The notes beneath the pieces are model-generated. The model did not search any database and was not told the DNA's origin. It saw nothing but the letters and a program-made list of their open reading frames with translations. 64,000 nt of DNA, from assembly GCF_024296925.1 (NCBI RefSeq), contig NZ_CP101125.1, positions 5,830,501 through 5,894,500 of the forward strand. The letters are read 5' to 3'. Source of the DNA: Pseudomonas nunensis (GTDB lineage Bacteria; Pseudomonadota; Gammaproteobacteria; Pseudomonadales; Pseudomonadaceae). Position 1 is the stretch's first letter, and each line of letters opens with the position of its first letter. This document shows, piece by piece, positions 7,632 to 15,849 of this stretch. Both the position numbers and the translations under genes were made by a program.

Positions 7632-8317
7632 ACTGGGAAGTCATCATCAAATGGCTGCCGAAACTGGCCCAAGGCGCGACGCTGACCCTGGAACTGGTGG
7701 CCATCGCCGTGATCGCCGGGTTGTTGCTGGCGATCCCGCTGGGCATCGCGCGCTCGTCGCGACGCTGGTACGTGCGCTCTTTGCCCTACGCGTACATCTT
7801 CTTTTTCCGTGGCACGCCGTTATTGGTTCAGCTGTTCCTCGTCTATTACGGCCTGGCGCAGTTCGATGCGGTGCGTAACAGCTCGATGTGGCCGTACCTG
7901 CGCGATCCGTTCTGGTGTGCCACAGCGACCATGACGTTGCACACGGCGGCCTACATCGCCGAGATCCTGCGTGGCGCGATCCAGGCGATTCCACCGGGCG
8001 AGATCGAAGCGGCGCGGGCGCTGGGCATGTCCAAGCCCAAGGCGCTGTTCTACATCATCCTGCCCCGAGCCGCGCGCATCGGCCTGCCGGCCTACAGCAA
8101 CGAAGTGATCCTGATGCTCAAGGCCAGCGCCTTGGCCAGTACCGTGACCTTGCTGGAACTGACCGGCATGGCCCGCACCATCATTGCCCGCACCTACCTG
8201 CCGGTGGAGATCTTCTTCGCCGCGGGCATGTTCTATCTGTTGATGGCTTACGTGCTGGTACGCGGCTTCAAGCTGCTGGAGCGCTGGTTACGCGTCGATG
8301 CCTGCCAAGGGCGTTGA
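7628..8317 (+). CDS. Amino-acid ABC transporter permease (HisM type)
   Basis: The protein has 229 residues from MNWEVIIKWLPKL; the open frame extends further upstream, but the ATG at 7628 overlaps the preceding stop by four bases and gives the normal HisM length. The signatures are FFFRGTPLLVQLFLVYYGLA and the EAA loop GAIQAIPPGEIEAARALGMS followed by ILPRAARIGLPAYSNEV. It is the second half of the permease heterodimer. The last 20 bases overlap the start of the methyltransferase gene in another frame, so that gene probably belongs to the same transcript. Confidence 0.87.
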   Translation: MNWEVIIKWLPKLAQGATLTLELVAIAVIAGLLLAIPLGIARSSRRWYVRSLPYAYIFFFRGTPLLVQLFLVYYGLAQFDAVRNSSMWPYLRDPFWCATATMTLHTAAYIAEILRGAIQAIPPGEIEAARALGMSKPKALFYIILPRAARIGLPAYSNEVILMLKASALASTVTLLELTGMARTIIARTYLPVEIFFAAGMFYLLMAYVLVRGFKLLERWLRVDACQGR

Positions 8318-9530
8318 TTCTTCCTACGTGCTGACGGGCGAGGCCCTACTCGCCCGTTTCGCAGCGCTGGATGCTTTTCTGATTGAGCATCAGGCGCTGT
8401 GGAAGCCACGACCGTTTACTCATCTGCGGCTTCCCTGGGAAGCGTCCTATCCTTCGCTGTCTTCCTGGCTACGCGGACGATCGCTGGAGGATGCGGAAAA
8501 CAGTCATAACCAACCTTGCTTGCTGAATGCGCCAGAGCCGTTTGCTTCCTTGGCGGCGTTGTCCCTAGAGCTGAGTTCAGTGGGTGAGTTGCCGGGGCAT
8601 GCACTGGCGGAGGCCGGGCATCGGTTGAACGTCGATGTACCGGGGCGCAAGTGGCAACAGATCGAAGCGTTTGCCAGTCGGTTATCGTTTGCAGCGCCGA
8701 CGCCGCATTGGCTGGATTGGTGTTCGGGCAAGGGTCACTTGGGCCGACGCCTGCTGCAAACCGGGCAACAACTGACCTGTCTGGAATATGACCCGTCGCT
8801 GGTGCTAAGCGGCCAGGCACTCAGCCAACGTCATCAGTTACATGCGCTGCACGTTGAGCAAGATGTGCTCGCGGCTGACGCAGCTTCCTTATTAAATGCC
8901 GAGCACACCCCGGTCGCGCTGCACGCCTGTGGTGACCTGCACGTGCGGTTGATACAACTCGCCAGCACCGTCGGCTGCAAACAACTGGCTGTCGCGCCCT
9001 GCTGTTACAACCGGATCAGTCTGGCTACGTATAAGGCGCTTTCCTCGGCAGGTTCGCGATCCGGCCTACAGCTGTCCCTCGAAGATCTCGCGCTGCCGAT
9101 GAGCGAAACCGTTACCGCAGGAGCTCGAGTCCGACGTCAGCGCGACACGTCCATGGCCCGACGCCTAGCCTTCGACCTGCTGCAACGGCAACTGCGCGGC
9201 ATCGATGAATACCTGCCAACGCCCTCCCTGCCCAGCGCCTGGCTGGATAAATCCTTCGCAGACTACTGCCATCATTTGGCCGCACTTAAGGAGTTATCCA
9301 CAATCGGCCCGCAGGATTGGCCGGCGCTTGAAGCGGCTGGATGGAAGCGACTGGCTGAAGTGCGCAATCTGGAGCTGCTACGGGGACTTTTCCGACGCCC
9401 GTTGGAGCTGTGGCTGGTACTGGATCGAGCACTTTTCCTCAGCGAGCAGGGTTATACCGTTCGTCTTGGCACCTTCTGCGAAACCCCGCTCACACCGCGC
9501 AATTTCCTGATCCTGGCCGAACGCACTTAA
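8298..9530 (+). CDS. SAM-dependent methyltransferase, METTL25/Methyltransf_32-like
   Basis: The protein has 410 residues. The central part holds a class I methyltransferase fold: motif I WCSGKGHLGRRLL with LEYDPSLVLSGQ as the acidic ribose-binding strand, then VALHACGDLHVRLI and LAVAPCCYNRI. The CGDL plus PCCYN pair is characteristic of the METTL25/RRNAD1-like group, whose bacterial substrates are unknown. The N-terminal 120 residues and the C-terminal 130 residues show no known domain. It overlaps the upstream permease gene by 20 bases, so it is the fifth gene of the transporter operon. The start codon is the first available in frame, and its ribosome binding site is weak, so the true start could differ slightly. 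Confidence 0.7.
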   Translation: MPAKGVDSSYVLTGEALLARFAALDAFLIEHQALWKPRPFTHLRLPWEASYPSLSSWLRGRSLEDAENSHNQPCLLNAPEPFASLAALSLELSSVGELPGHALAEAGHRLNVDVPGRKWQQIEAFASRLSFAAPTPHWLDWCSGKGHLGRRLLQTGQQLTCLEYDPSLVLSGQALSQRHQLHALHVEQDVLAADAASLLNAEHTPVALHACGDLHVRLIQLASTVGCKQLAVAPCCYNRISLATYKALSSAGSRSGLQLSLEDLALPMSETVTAGARVRRQRDTSMARRLAFDLLQRQLRGIDEYLPTPSLPSAWLDKSFADYCHHLAALKELSTIGPQDWPALEAAGWKRLAEVRNLELLRGLFRRPLELWLVLDRALFLSEQGYTVRLGTFCETPLTPRNFLILAERT

Positions 9531-9840
9531 ACAGTCGCAGCCTGTGGATAACTCTGTTGATGAAATTCTGCTGGATCCAATAAATGCACTGTTTCGCGGC
9601 TGAAACATAACTGTTCATTTTTCGTACACATGAATAAAAAACCTTAAAAACAGGGATTTGCGAACAAATGAGAACAAGTCCACAAAAGCGGCGCTGATAG
9701 GGCTCAACGGACGTCCCGTTGTGCATAAGCATTCAACCGAAAGGACATAACCGCCGAATTCCGGACGTCGTGGACGGAAAATTGCACCCGGCAATCGCCC
9801 TTGATATACAGGCAGACAATCCGACTGACAGGACGCCGCA
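9531..9840. other. Intergenic region, no gene seen
   Basis: It is A/T-rich compared with the flanks, particularly around 9590-9680. It contains one TTATCCACA-like box at about 9542-9550 (minus strand), but such boxes recur elsewhere in the window. It is likely to hold the promoter of the following FkbM gene. No hairpin terminator stands out. Confidence 0.35.
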
Positions 9841-10665
9841 GTGACCTTCATTTCTTACGCACAGAATTTCGAAGACATCCGCCTGTGGCGCGCCCTCAAA
9901 CAGTTCGAAAACGGTTTCTACATCGACGTCGGCGCCAACGACCCCGTCCACGACTCCGTCACCAAAGCCTTCCACGACCGTGGCTGGACCGGCATCAACG
10001 TCGAGCCGATGCAAACCTACTACGACGCCCTCTGCCAACAACGCCCCAACGACACCAACCTGCAATGCGTGGCCAGCGACAGCGCCGACGAACTCACCCT
10101 CTACGGCATCCCCGGCACCGGCCTCTCTACCGTCGACCCAACCACCGGCCAGGAACGCACGGCCCTCGGCATGGACGTCCACCGTCAAGCCGTCAAAGCC
10201 CGCACCCTCACCTCCATCTGCGAGCAGCACGCCCAAAACCGCCCCATCCATTTCCTTAAAATCGACGTCGAAGGCCACGAAGAAACCGTCCTGCGCGGCA
10301 TGGACTTCGCCACATGGCGCCCCTGGATCATCCTCATCGAAACCCCATGGGCCCGCGACCACACCTGGGAACACCTCGTCACCGACGCCGGCTACGAAGC
10401 CATCCTGTTCGACGGCATCAACACTTGGTTCCTGGCCAACGAACACCTGAACCTAAAACCCGCCTTCTACATCCCACCGTGCAACCTCGACAACTTCCAA
10501 CTGTGCCACGGGCATGCGCTCAGCTACCCCGTCAGCAACGCTGAACAGCAGCTCGCCACCGCCCTGCAACGGGCCGAACACGCCGAAGCACAGCTGCGCG
10601 CGATGCAAAATAGCCGGGGCTGGAAAGCGCTTCAGAAACTCAGAAAAGCACTGGTTCGCGGGTAA
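9841..10665 (+). CDS. FkbM-family methyltransferase
   Basis: The protein has 274 residues from a GTG start. The N-terminal MTFISYAQNFEDIRLWRAL is the usual opening of FkbM proteins next to cell-surface genes. The SAM-binding strand is FYIDVGANDP, followed by GINVEPMQTYYDAL, and the C-terminal motif IHFLKIDVEGHEETVLRGMDF is the FkbM signature. The last 55 residues (SNAEQQLATALQRAEHAEAQLRAMQ) look like a coiled coil. Family members O-methylate sugars or polyketides, and the opening suggests a glycan substrate such as O-antigen. The codon choice is strikingly C-rich, with C-ending codons almost throughout. No other surface-polysaccharide gene adjoins. Confidence 0.8.
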   Translation: MTFISYAQNFEDIRLWRALKQFENGFYIDVGANDPVHDSVTKAFHDRGWTGINVEPMQTYYDALCQQRPNDTNLQCVASDSADELTLYGIPGTGLSTVDPTTGQERTALGMDVHRQAVKARTLTSICEQHAQNRPIHFLKIDVEGHEETVLRGMDFATWRPWIILIETPWARDHTWEHLVTDAGYEAILFDGINTWFLANEHLNLKPAFYIPPCNLDNFQLCHGHALSYPVSNAEQQLATALQRAEHAEAQLRAMQNSRGWKALQKLRKALVRG

Positions 10666-10743
10666 CCTGAGGGTCGCGTAAAAATAGTCTGAATTCAGGG
10701 GTTTACAGAACCAATCCAATCGCTATAATCGTCGCCCTAACAC

Positions 10744-10804
<61 letters not shown>

Positions 10805-10819
<15 letters not shown>

Positions 10820-10889
10820 TACAAAACAAAGCCCCTGCAGAAATGCAGGGGCTTTGTTGTTTCTGGAACGTCCACTTTTTGTCCACACC
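10805..10889 (+). repeat. attL-like repeat: tRNA-Thr 3' end plus terminator
   Basis: From CTGGTGCCGGCACCATAC through the terminator to TTGTTGTTTCTGG and the GTCCAC...TGTCCACACC tail, this segment matches 15643-15735 with scattered substitutions and one short gap. The tRNA copy is intact, so this is the tRNA-side attachment end of an island. Confidence 0.7.
10828..10855 (+). terminator. Terminator of the tRNA-Thr gene
   Basis: GCCCCTGCA and TGCAGGGGC pair around a GAAA tetraloop, flanked by AAA and TTT. A strong intrinsic terminator directly after the tRNA. Confidence 0.9.
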
Positions 10890-10898
10890 CCGAAATCC

Positions 10899-10922
10899 GT
10901 GGGAGCGAGCCTGCTCGCGATG
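10899..10922 (+). repeat. Single REP sequence
   Basis: GTGGGAGCGAGCCTGCTCGCG is one half of the Pseudomonas REP/REPIN family found throughout this window. Here it has no inverted partner. Confidence 0.8.
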
Positions 10923-10978
10923 AGGCCGTCAGACCCATCGACGATCCGCTAGCCAAATTAAATGGCTGCCAAGCAATC

Positions 10979-11620
10979 TCAACCAAACAGCATCCTTTGC
11001 CAGTGATCCTCACCGACGATGGCAATCGAAGCTCCCGCCTCACGCAACTCCACCGCCTTCATGATCTTTGTTCCGTAGCTACTGTGGCGCCACTGCTCAT
11101 TACCCACGCTACCGACAACCAGGTAATGCACCTTCTTGCTCACACTGCCTCCAATCAAACCACCTCGCTCTTCGACCAGCGCCTGACAATCCTTGCGCGG
11201 CCCAAAGGCCATGACTCCGGTAAATACAAACATCCGACCATCCCACACCAAATCAGGGATCGGTGAATTGAAAGGAAGGTCCGTAGGAGTAACGGCAACA
11301 GCACCGCCAACCTTCGGTCTCTCAATGCCAATTCCAGAAAAACCACGCAGAATGTTAAGCAGCTCCAGAGACTCATCCATGTCTAGAACATTGTCCTGAA
11401 GCATGCACGCCAAACGCGAATACAGCAGATTGATCACCGGATCGTTCAGATGCGCGAGATTGTTTTCCAGCCATTGCTTTAGAAAAACCGCTTCCGTGAT
11501 GCTCACAACACCGTCCGCAGTAATACCGGCGGCCAACCCAACCAAGGCATCGGCAGCGCGTTGATCGATACGGGCACGGTGGAAGAATTTACTGTTCTCG
11601 AACTCGTTGTGTAGATCCAT
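10979..11620 (-). CDS. BRCT-domain protein with TerB-like N-terminal helical region
   Basis: The protein has 213 residues. About residues 20-95 form a helical segment (LVGLAAGITADGVVSITEAVFLKQWLENN) that resembles TerB-like domains, with the acidic ADG...E pattern. A linker follows, then a BRCT domain from about residue 125: GRMFVFTGVMAFGPRKDCQALVEERGG, SVSKKVHYLVVGS and SIAIVGEDHWQRML. This is the BRCT fold known from the C-terminus of DNA ligase LigA. Stand-alone BRCT proteins often occur in mobile regions and may bind DNA ends or phosphorylated partners. It is the first gene of the tRNA-Thr island and is transcribed toward the tRNA. The function is unknown. Confidence 0.75.
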   Translation of the reverse strand: MDLHNEFENSKFFHRARIDQRAADALVGLAAGITADGVVSITEAVFLKQWLENNLAHLNDPVINLLYSRLACMLQDNVLDMDESLELLNILRGFSGIGIERPKVGGAVAVTPTDLPFNSPIPDLVWDGRMFVFTGVMAFGPRKDCQALVEERGGLIGGSVSKKVHYLVVGSVGNEQWRHSSYGTKIMKAVELREAGASIAIVGEDHWQRMLFG

Positions 11621-12005
11621 TACGGGTTTTCCTTGGGTTGGGTACTGGTCCGATACCGAGGCACTAGCGGATAAATGTTGGGGTCAAAGCTAGCACCGCT
11701 GCGCGCAGATACCTCATTTTTAGCCAGAAAATAAATCCGCCCCCATTCGACGTTTCGGCTTACCGTTCAGCCAAGCCCATGGACCGTGCTTAAAAGTTTG
11801 TTGATGGCGGCGGCCGCGCTCCTCCGTCCAATTCAATGGCCGTAAAGACTGACATTTCAGGTATGCAAAACCTTAGGACCTGAAGGAAGCTCTGATTCCC
11901 CATTCCGTCATCTCCCTCCTGATCGTCAATAATGGCTCATAGCCACCAATACAGGTATATTGGTAATATTTTATAACTCTTGCCCCACCCAACCAAGGAC
12001 GACCA
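11621..12005. other. Divergent intergenic region in the island
   Basis: It separates the leftward BRCT gene from the rightward HEPN gene. It is visibly more A/T-rich toward 11930-12000 (ATATTGGTAATATTTTATAA), which could supply promoter elements for the HEPN gene. I see no coding frame or RNA gene. Confidence 0.4.
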
Positions 12006-13067
12006 ATGCGCAGCAAGTACCATTACAGTGTTGAAATAAAAATCAACAACAGCGAAAAGCAAACCGTCCTCTTCAGTGGACCTTGTGAATACAACGGTGG
12101 TGGGGCATACACCGACCAACTAGAAATCACAAATAGCAAAATCGCGCTACAATGCATTCGTGTTTCCGAGATAGATCTGGATGGCGTATTCAACAACTAT
12201 CAAAGCGCGCTATATGGGCAGATTACAAAAGCTATATTTTTCTACATCGGCGTCAAACAGTCGATTCCAGAAATTTTATCCATCAAGATATCAACAAGTT
12301 ACCGTAACAAGTTGACCAAAGAAAAGAATATTGGCGCCTCCGACTTCAAGAGCCACGCGCAACTCGCCTCCCACTTTCTTTCCGAGTTAAAACCTGACCC
12401 ACTTAAAGTAATTTTTAAGGAATCCGAAAAAGGACTGGGTCTACTGAAAGCCGCTTCCCACCTCACTCGGTCAAAGACTAAGACTGACATTTTTGATCGC
12501 TTTGACTCTCTCTGGAAGGCATTCAACGCGCTCTATCGAGTCATCGCCAAAAAAACCAGTGATCATGAATGTCATAGGGAAACCAGGACGTTCATTCTGA
12601 ATCATCCGAGCGCATCGGAAACCGCGGCCAAAATGATCGAAAACATGACGGCGGAGAAATTACGCAGCAAAATACGCTGGCGACAACTTATTCTTAACGA
12701 TTTTGAAAACTACAAAAAAACAAAAGCATTTCGTGACTTCGTATTGCGGTACACGGACGCTAGACTGATGCATGTCCTCAAAAAAACCCTCCCGTACCGA
12801 CAGGAATTCCTCACCAAAGCCGGGTTTCTTGACGTTGTAGAAGTGCATATAGAAAAACATTTGAAAGCTGCAAAACTGGACAACCAACAACTCATCGCAG
12901 CCCTGTGTATAAAATATACATATTTTGTTCGAAACAAATCAGCGCATGGCGAGCGACTGGACAGAATCATTGGACTGAGCAACAAAGAAATGGTTGAAAT
13001 CAAATGGCTAAGTGATCTGCTGGAGCGTTTGATAATCGATTTGATCAACGCCAACGGCCTGTATTAG
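12006..13067 (+). CDS. HEPN-like domain protein of unknown function
   Basis: The protein has 353 residues, with A/T-rich codon use unlike the core genes around the island. The N-terminal 150 residues show no recognisable domain. The C-terminal part is helical and ends with YFVRNKSAHGERLDRI, where R309 and H314 form the R-x4-H motif of HEPN domains. Another segment, FDSLWKAFNALYRVI at about residues 165-180, matches the first helix of Apea-like HEPN proteins. HEPN proteins are commonly RNases in toxin-antitoxin and phage-defence systems. No MNT-type partner gene is adjacent. The role in this island is inferred as defence, without direct support. Confidence 0.55.
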   Translation: MRSKYHYSVEIKINNSEKQTVLFSGPCEYNGGGAYTDQLEITNSKIALQCIRVSEIDLDGVFNNYQSALYGQITKAIFFYIGVKQSIPEILSIKISTSYRNKLTKEKNIGASDFKSHAQLASHFLSELKPDPLKVIFKESEKGLGLLKAASHLTRSKTKTDIFDRFDSLWKAFNALYRVIAKKTSDHECHRETRTFILNHPSASETAAKMIENMTAEKLRSKIRWRQLILNDFENYKKTKAFRDFVLRYTDARLMHVLKKTLPYRQEFLTKAGFLDVVEVHIEKHLKAAKLDNQQLIAALCIKYTYFVRNKSAHGERLDRIIGLSNKEMVEIKWLSDLLERLIIDLINANGLY

Positions 13068-13273
13068 GCAATGCATTCACGAGCGGCGCAGCTAAAGTAA
13101 TGATCGGCATTCCATGTCTCCTGGCAGGTTCGGTTGGCATCGAAGTTACCAAGCGCGCCGCAAACTTTCCCACCACAAACATCGCCGCAAGGCCGGGTAT
13201 CTACCTCGCAAACTTGTCGTGCCTCCGGCCAAACCTTCATGCCACTATCACCAATGTCCACGTAGGTGAACAT
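13064..13273 (-). CDS. Possible small cysteine-rich protein or gene remnant
   Basis: An open frame of 69 residues (from MFTYVDIGDSG; an upstream ATG at 13300 is also possible) with seven cysteines in regular positions: VCEV, PCGD, VCGG, VCGA, TCQE, SCAA and ECIA. The composition looks like protein rather than noise, with GNFDANRTCQETW and HYFSCAARECIA stretches. The ribosome binding site is poor. It overlaps the end of the HEPN gene by four bases and faces the KTSC-like gene. It could be a fragment of a larger mobile-element protein. I do not recognise the family. Confidence 0.3.
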   Translation of the reverse strand: MFTYVDIGDSGMKVWPEARQVCEVDTRPCGDVCGGKVCGALGNFDANRTCQETWNADHYFSCAARECIA

Positions 13274-13298
13274 CAGCCATCGCAGAAGGATTGAAAGC

Positions 13299-13526
13299 AT
13301 GGAACGGTACGGAAACAGAGCTGGTGATTCAGGCGTCGCTGGGTACGAGATTGGACCAGGATCAATAGTCGTCGCATTCAGCGATGGATGGAAATATCTC
13401 TACGATGACACGCAACTAGGCGCAGCCGTGGTTTTCGAACTGCAGCGGCTCGCTCGATCTGGCCACGGGCTCAATAGCTACCTAACCAGGGTGGTAAAAG
13501 GAAGGTTTTCCAGCAAGTTCAGGTAG
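13299..13526 (+). CDS. KTSC-like domain small protein
   Basis: The protein has 75 residues from the ATG at 13299, chosen because AAGGA lies just upstream; the open frame begins earlier at 13266. It contains GVAGYEIGPGSIVVAFSDG, then KYLYDD and a C-terminal LARSGHGLNSYLTRVVKGRF. This arrangement follows the KTSC domain pattern: strand, F-x-DG-x-Y-Y, then a short helix and an N-x-x-I/V-x-x-x-Y/F end. KTSC proteins are small, are sometimes fused to or near lysyl-tRNA-like or phage genes, and have no settled function. It belongs to the tRNA-Thr island. Confidence 0.55.
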   Translation: MERYGNRAGDSGVAGYEIGPGSIVVAFSDGWKYLYDDTQLGAAVVFELQRLARSGHGLNSYLTRVVKGRFSSKFR

Positions 13527-13744
13527 CGTTCACGGGGGTAGTGAAACGCTACCTCCTCCACTAAAGGTAGGCGGAGACTTCCTCAATTTGAGGGGTGTAA
13601 TCTCCCTCCACGAACAAAAAATGGGTATTCCCCTTTCCTAGATCTTAGCGAGCCACAGCCAAAAAACGGTGTGGAAAAGTAGGGACTCAGGGATCATGCG
13701 GCCCATGGCCATCATTTTTTTGGCAGCTTATAAGGACATTATCC

Positions 13745-15439
13745 GTGGAACCTTCAACAACCATCCAAAAAATGATGGCCAACAACCGCATCGTAGTTCC
13801 CGCATACCAGCGTGCCTATTCCTGGGAGACACCCACCGATACTAGTGGCCGCAGCACTCAAACAGACGTCTTCCTTTCGGATTTGGAAGATTATCGAGCC
13901 AGCAATACCCGAAGCCCTTACTACTTCGGGCATTTTCTGTTTGAGGAAGCCGGGCAACTCTTTCGGGTGATCGACGGCCAGCAGCGTCTGACTACCCTAA
14001 CCTTGTTTCTCGCAGCGCTGTTCACCCGACTCAAATCCCTTCGCGAATTGACCGACCCCGAGCATATTTGTTTCGAAGACATGATAAGGCGGCGCAGTGA
14101 AATCCGCTTCAACACAGTCGACTATGACAATCAATTGTTCGTCGACTACGTAATTGACCAATCCAAAACCGATCACCATGGCCTTGAAACCGCATCCGCC
14201 CAGCGAATCGTTCGGGCATTCGACTACTTCAAGGCGCAACTTCGAGATAAATCGGAAGATTATTTGACCGAAATGTTAGCAATCGTCTGCCAGGCGGTTT
14301 GCACCACGCACCCGGTGCGAGATGAGTCAGAAGCGATTCAGATGTTCATCTTTCAGAACAACCGCGGGAAACGCCCCTCGAACCTTGAAGTCGTCAAGGC
14401 GCAGTTTATGTACACCGTGCACTTGCATGGTCATGACGGCGATCATAAGGCGCAGTTAATCGCCGAAATCAAAGGGCGGTTCGAGAACATCTACAAATCC
14501 ATCTCCGCCATTGAATACCGAATCAACGAAGATGATGTTTTGCTATATACCCTTCGTGTTGATTTCAATTCTCTATGGGAAAGCAATACTCTAGAAAAAA
14601 TAGGGAAAATGCTCGCTGGCAATGAACCCATCGAGTTCATTCAGTCTTTCACCCGATCGTTATCTGCTAGTTTTCTCCACCTGTCCGATTTTTTTGGCAA
14701 GCACGAGAAGGAACATTTCCAGATCCATTCGTTGGTGACGCTCAGTGGGATTGCGATCACTCTGCCGTTTATCATCAAGGCCTATCGCTACGCTTTGCCG
14801 ATCACTGACATTGGTGCACTGTGCAGCGCTTTTGAAGGTTTGATCGTGCGCCATCGACTAATTGGTACGCGTGCCGACATTACCGCTCGAATCAACGGAG
14901 TTTATGAAGCCTTCACCACTAAAGACAGTAGTATCACCCCGATAGTTGAGCACATCAATTGGTTGAAAAACACGGATAAATCCTGGTGGGCCTATTGGAA
15001 TACCGAGAAATTGGAAGAGGCGCTGCAGGGGGAAATCAACCATGCAACAGCCAAGCACCTGCTCTGGAAATATGAAATTCACCTAGAGCGTCGCGGCCAG
15101 CGGGGCTACATGCCAAAGCGTTTTGACACCATCCAGAGCCCAGAACTCGAGCACATTGCACCTAGGAATGAACCCACAGGCATGCCCCACGGATACGATG
15201 AATACGATGAAACGTTCACCTCTGAATATCTGAACTGCCTTGGCAATTACCTACTGCTTTCCAAATCCCATAACTGTGCCGTGGGCAATATCGTATTTGC
15301 CAGAAAGCTGGCTACCTACACACACAACGCACAGCAGCGAGAAATAGCCACGTTCGTCACTAACATGCAGATTTGGGGGAAGGACGCGATTCAGTTAAGA
15401 CACGACAAAATAATTGAAGCATTGATGACTGAGCTATGA
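13745..15439 (+). CDS. Single-chain GmrSD-type restriction enzyme (DUF262-DUF1524)
   Basis: The protein has 564 residues from a GTG start with AAGGA about ten bases upstream. The N-terminal DUF262 (GmrS) domain has VPAYQRAYSW at residues 18-27, the nucleotide-binding motif DGQQRLTTL with D77, and FIFQNNRGKRPSNLEVVKAQ near residues 198-217. The C-terminal DUF1524 (GmrD) HNH-like nuclease has LEHIAPR with H470 and CLGNYLLLSKSHNCAVGN with the K/N positions that follow. Members of this family are type IV restriction enzymes that cut DNA with modified cytosines, such as glucosylated hydroxymethylcytosine of T-even phages. This supports a phage-defence role for the island. There is no separate methyltransferase. 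Confidence 0.85.
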   Translation: MEPSTTIQKMMANNRIVVPAYQRAYSWETPTDTSGRSTQTDVFLSDLEDYRASNTRSPYYFGHFLFEEAGQLFRVIDGQQRLTTLTLFLAALFTRLKSLRELTDPEHICFEDMIRRRSEIRFNTVDYDNQLFVDYVIDQSKTDHHGLETASAQRIVRAFDYFKAQLRDKSEDYLTEMLAIVCQAVCTTHPVRDESEAIQMFIFQNNRGKRPSNLEVVKAQFMYTVHLHGHDGDHKAQLIAEIKGRFENIYKSISAIEYRINEDDVLLYTLRVDFNSLWESNTLEKIGKMLAGNEPIEFIQSFTRSLSASFLHLSDFFGKHEKEHFQIHSLVTLSGIAITLPFIIKAYRYALPITDIGALCSAFEGLIVRHRLIGTRADITARINGVYEAFTTKDSSITPIVEHINWLKNTDKSWWAYWNTEKLEEALQGEINHATAKHLLWKYEIHLERRGQRGYMPKRFDTIQSPELEHIAPRNEPTGMPHGYDEYDETFTSEYLNCLGNYLLLSKSHNCAVGNIVFARKLATYTHNAQQREIATFVTNMQIWGKDAIQLRHDKIIEALMTEL

Positions 15440-15642
15440 AGCGGTGCTCACCCTAGGACGTGCTAGCAGGGACTAGGTCAGGCTAAATGTGAATGTTTGG
15501 TACTCACCACTGAAGCCCAATTCGATTCCAATAAGCGCCATAACTAGCTGATTTATTTATAGTTACTAGTTGGAGTACGCTAAATTTTCCAGCGAACGCC
15601 ATTCGCCCGAAAAACCTAGTCTCGCCAAAACATATCGTTCGT
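15440..15642. other. Right end of the island, no gene seen
   Basis: A/T-rich sequence after the GmrSD stop. The open frames here read antisense through the att-like repeat and carry no domain. No integrase remnant can be read. Confidence 0.4.
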
Positions 15643-15735
15643 CTGGTGCCGCACCATACAGAACAAAGTCCCTGTAGAAATGCAGGGGTTTTGTTGTTTC
15701 TGGGCTTTGGAAAACGTCCACAAAATGTCCACACC
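15643..15735 (+). repeat. attR-like degenerate copy of the tRNA-Thr 3' end and terminator
   Basis: CTGGTGCCGCACCATAC, AACAAAG.CCCTG.AGAAATGCAGGGG, TTTGTTGTTTCTGG and the tail GTCCAC...TGTCCACACC line up with 10805-10889. It lacks the rest of the tRNA. The order is direct, as expected for the far attachment end of an element that integrated into tRNA-Thr. Confidence 0.65.
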
Positions 15736-15793
15736 TGTTTTTTGCAGTCCATCCGATAGCCAAAGAATCGGGCTGCGGACACCAAAAAAAATT

Positions 15794-15820
15794 AAGCCCT
15801 CGCATTTCTGCGAGGGCTTT
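15794..15820 (-). terminator. Terminator of the SDR operon
   Basis: AAGCCCTCG pairs with CGAGGGCTT around CATTTCTG. On the minus strand the stem is followed by a T-rich run. It ends the leftward operon 30 bases after the SDR stop. Together with the upstream CACCA and the downstream TTGTTGTTTCTG it resembles a third copy of the att-like repeat. Confidence 0.75.
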
Positions 15821-15849
15821 GTTGTTTCTGCGGTTTGTAAAATCAGCTC

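Noticed and set aside
9293..9550. Two TTATCCACA-like boxes suggesting a replication origin
   Set aside because: Such DnaA-box-like words occur at several other places in the window (near 29524, 29583, 49072 and 50755), often inside genes. There is no A/T-rich unwinding region, dnaA gene or box cluster.
15504..15805. Open frames over the attR-like repeat
   Set aside because: They repeat the antisense tRNA-end reading and have no ribosome binding site or domain.
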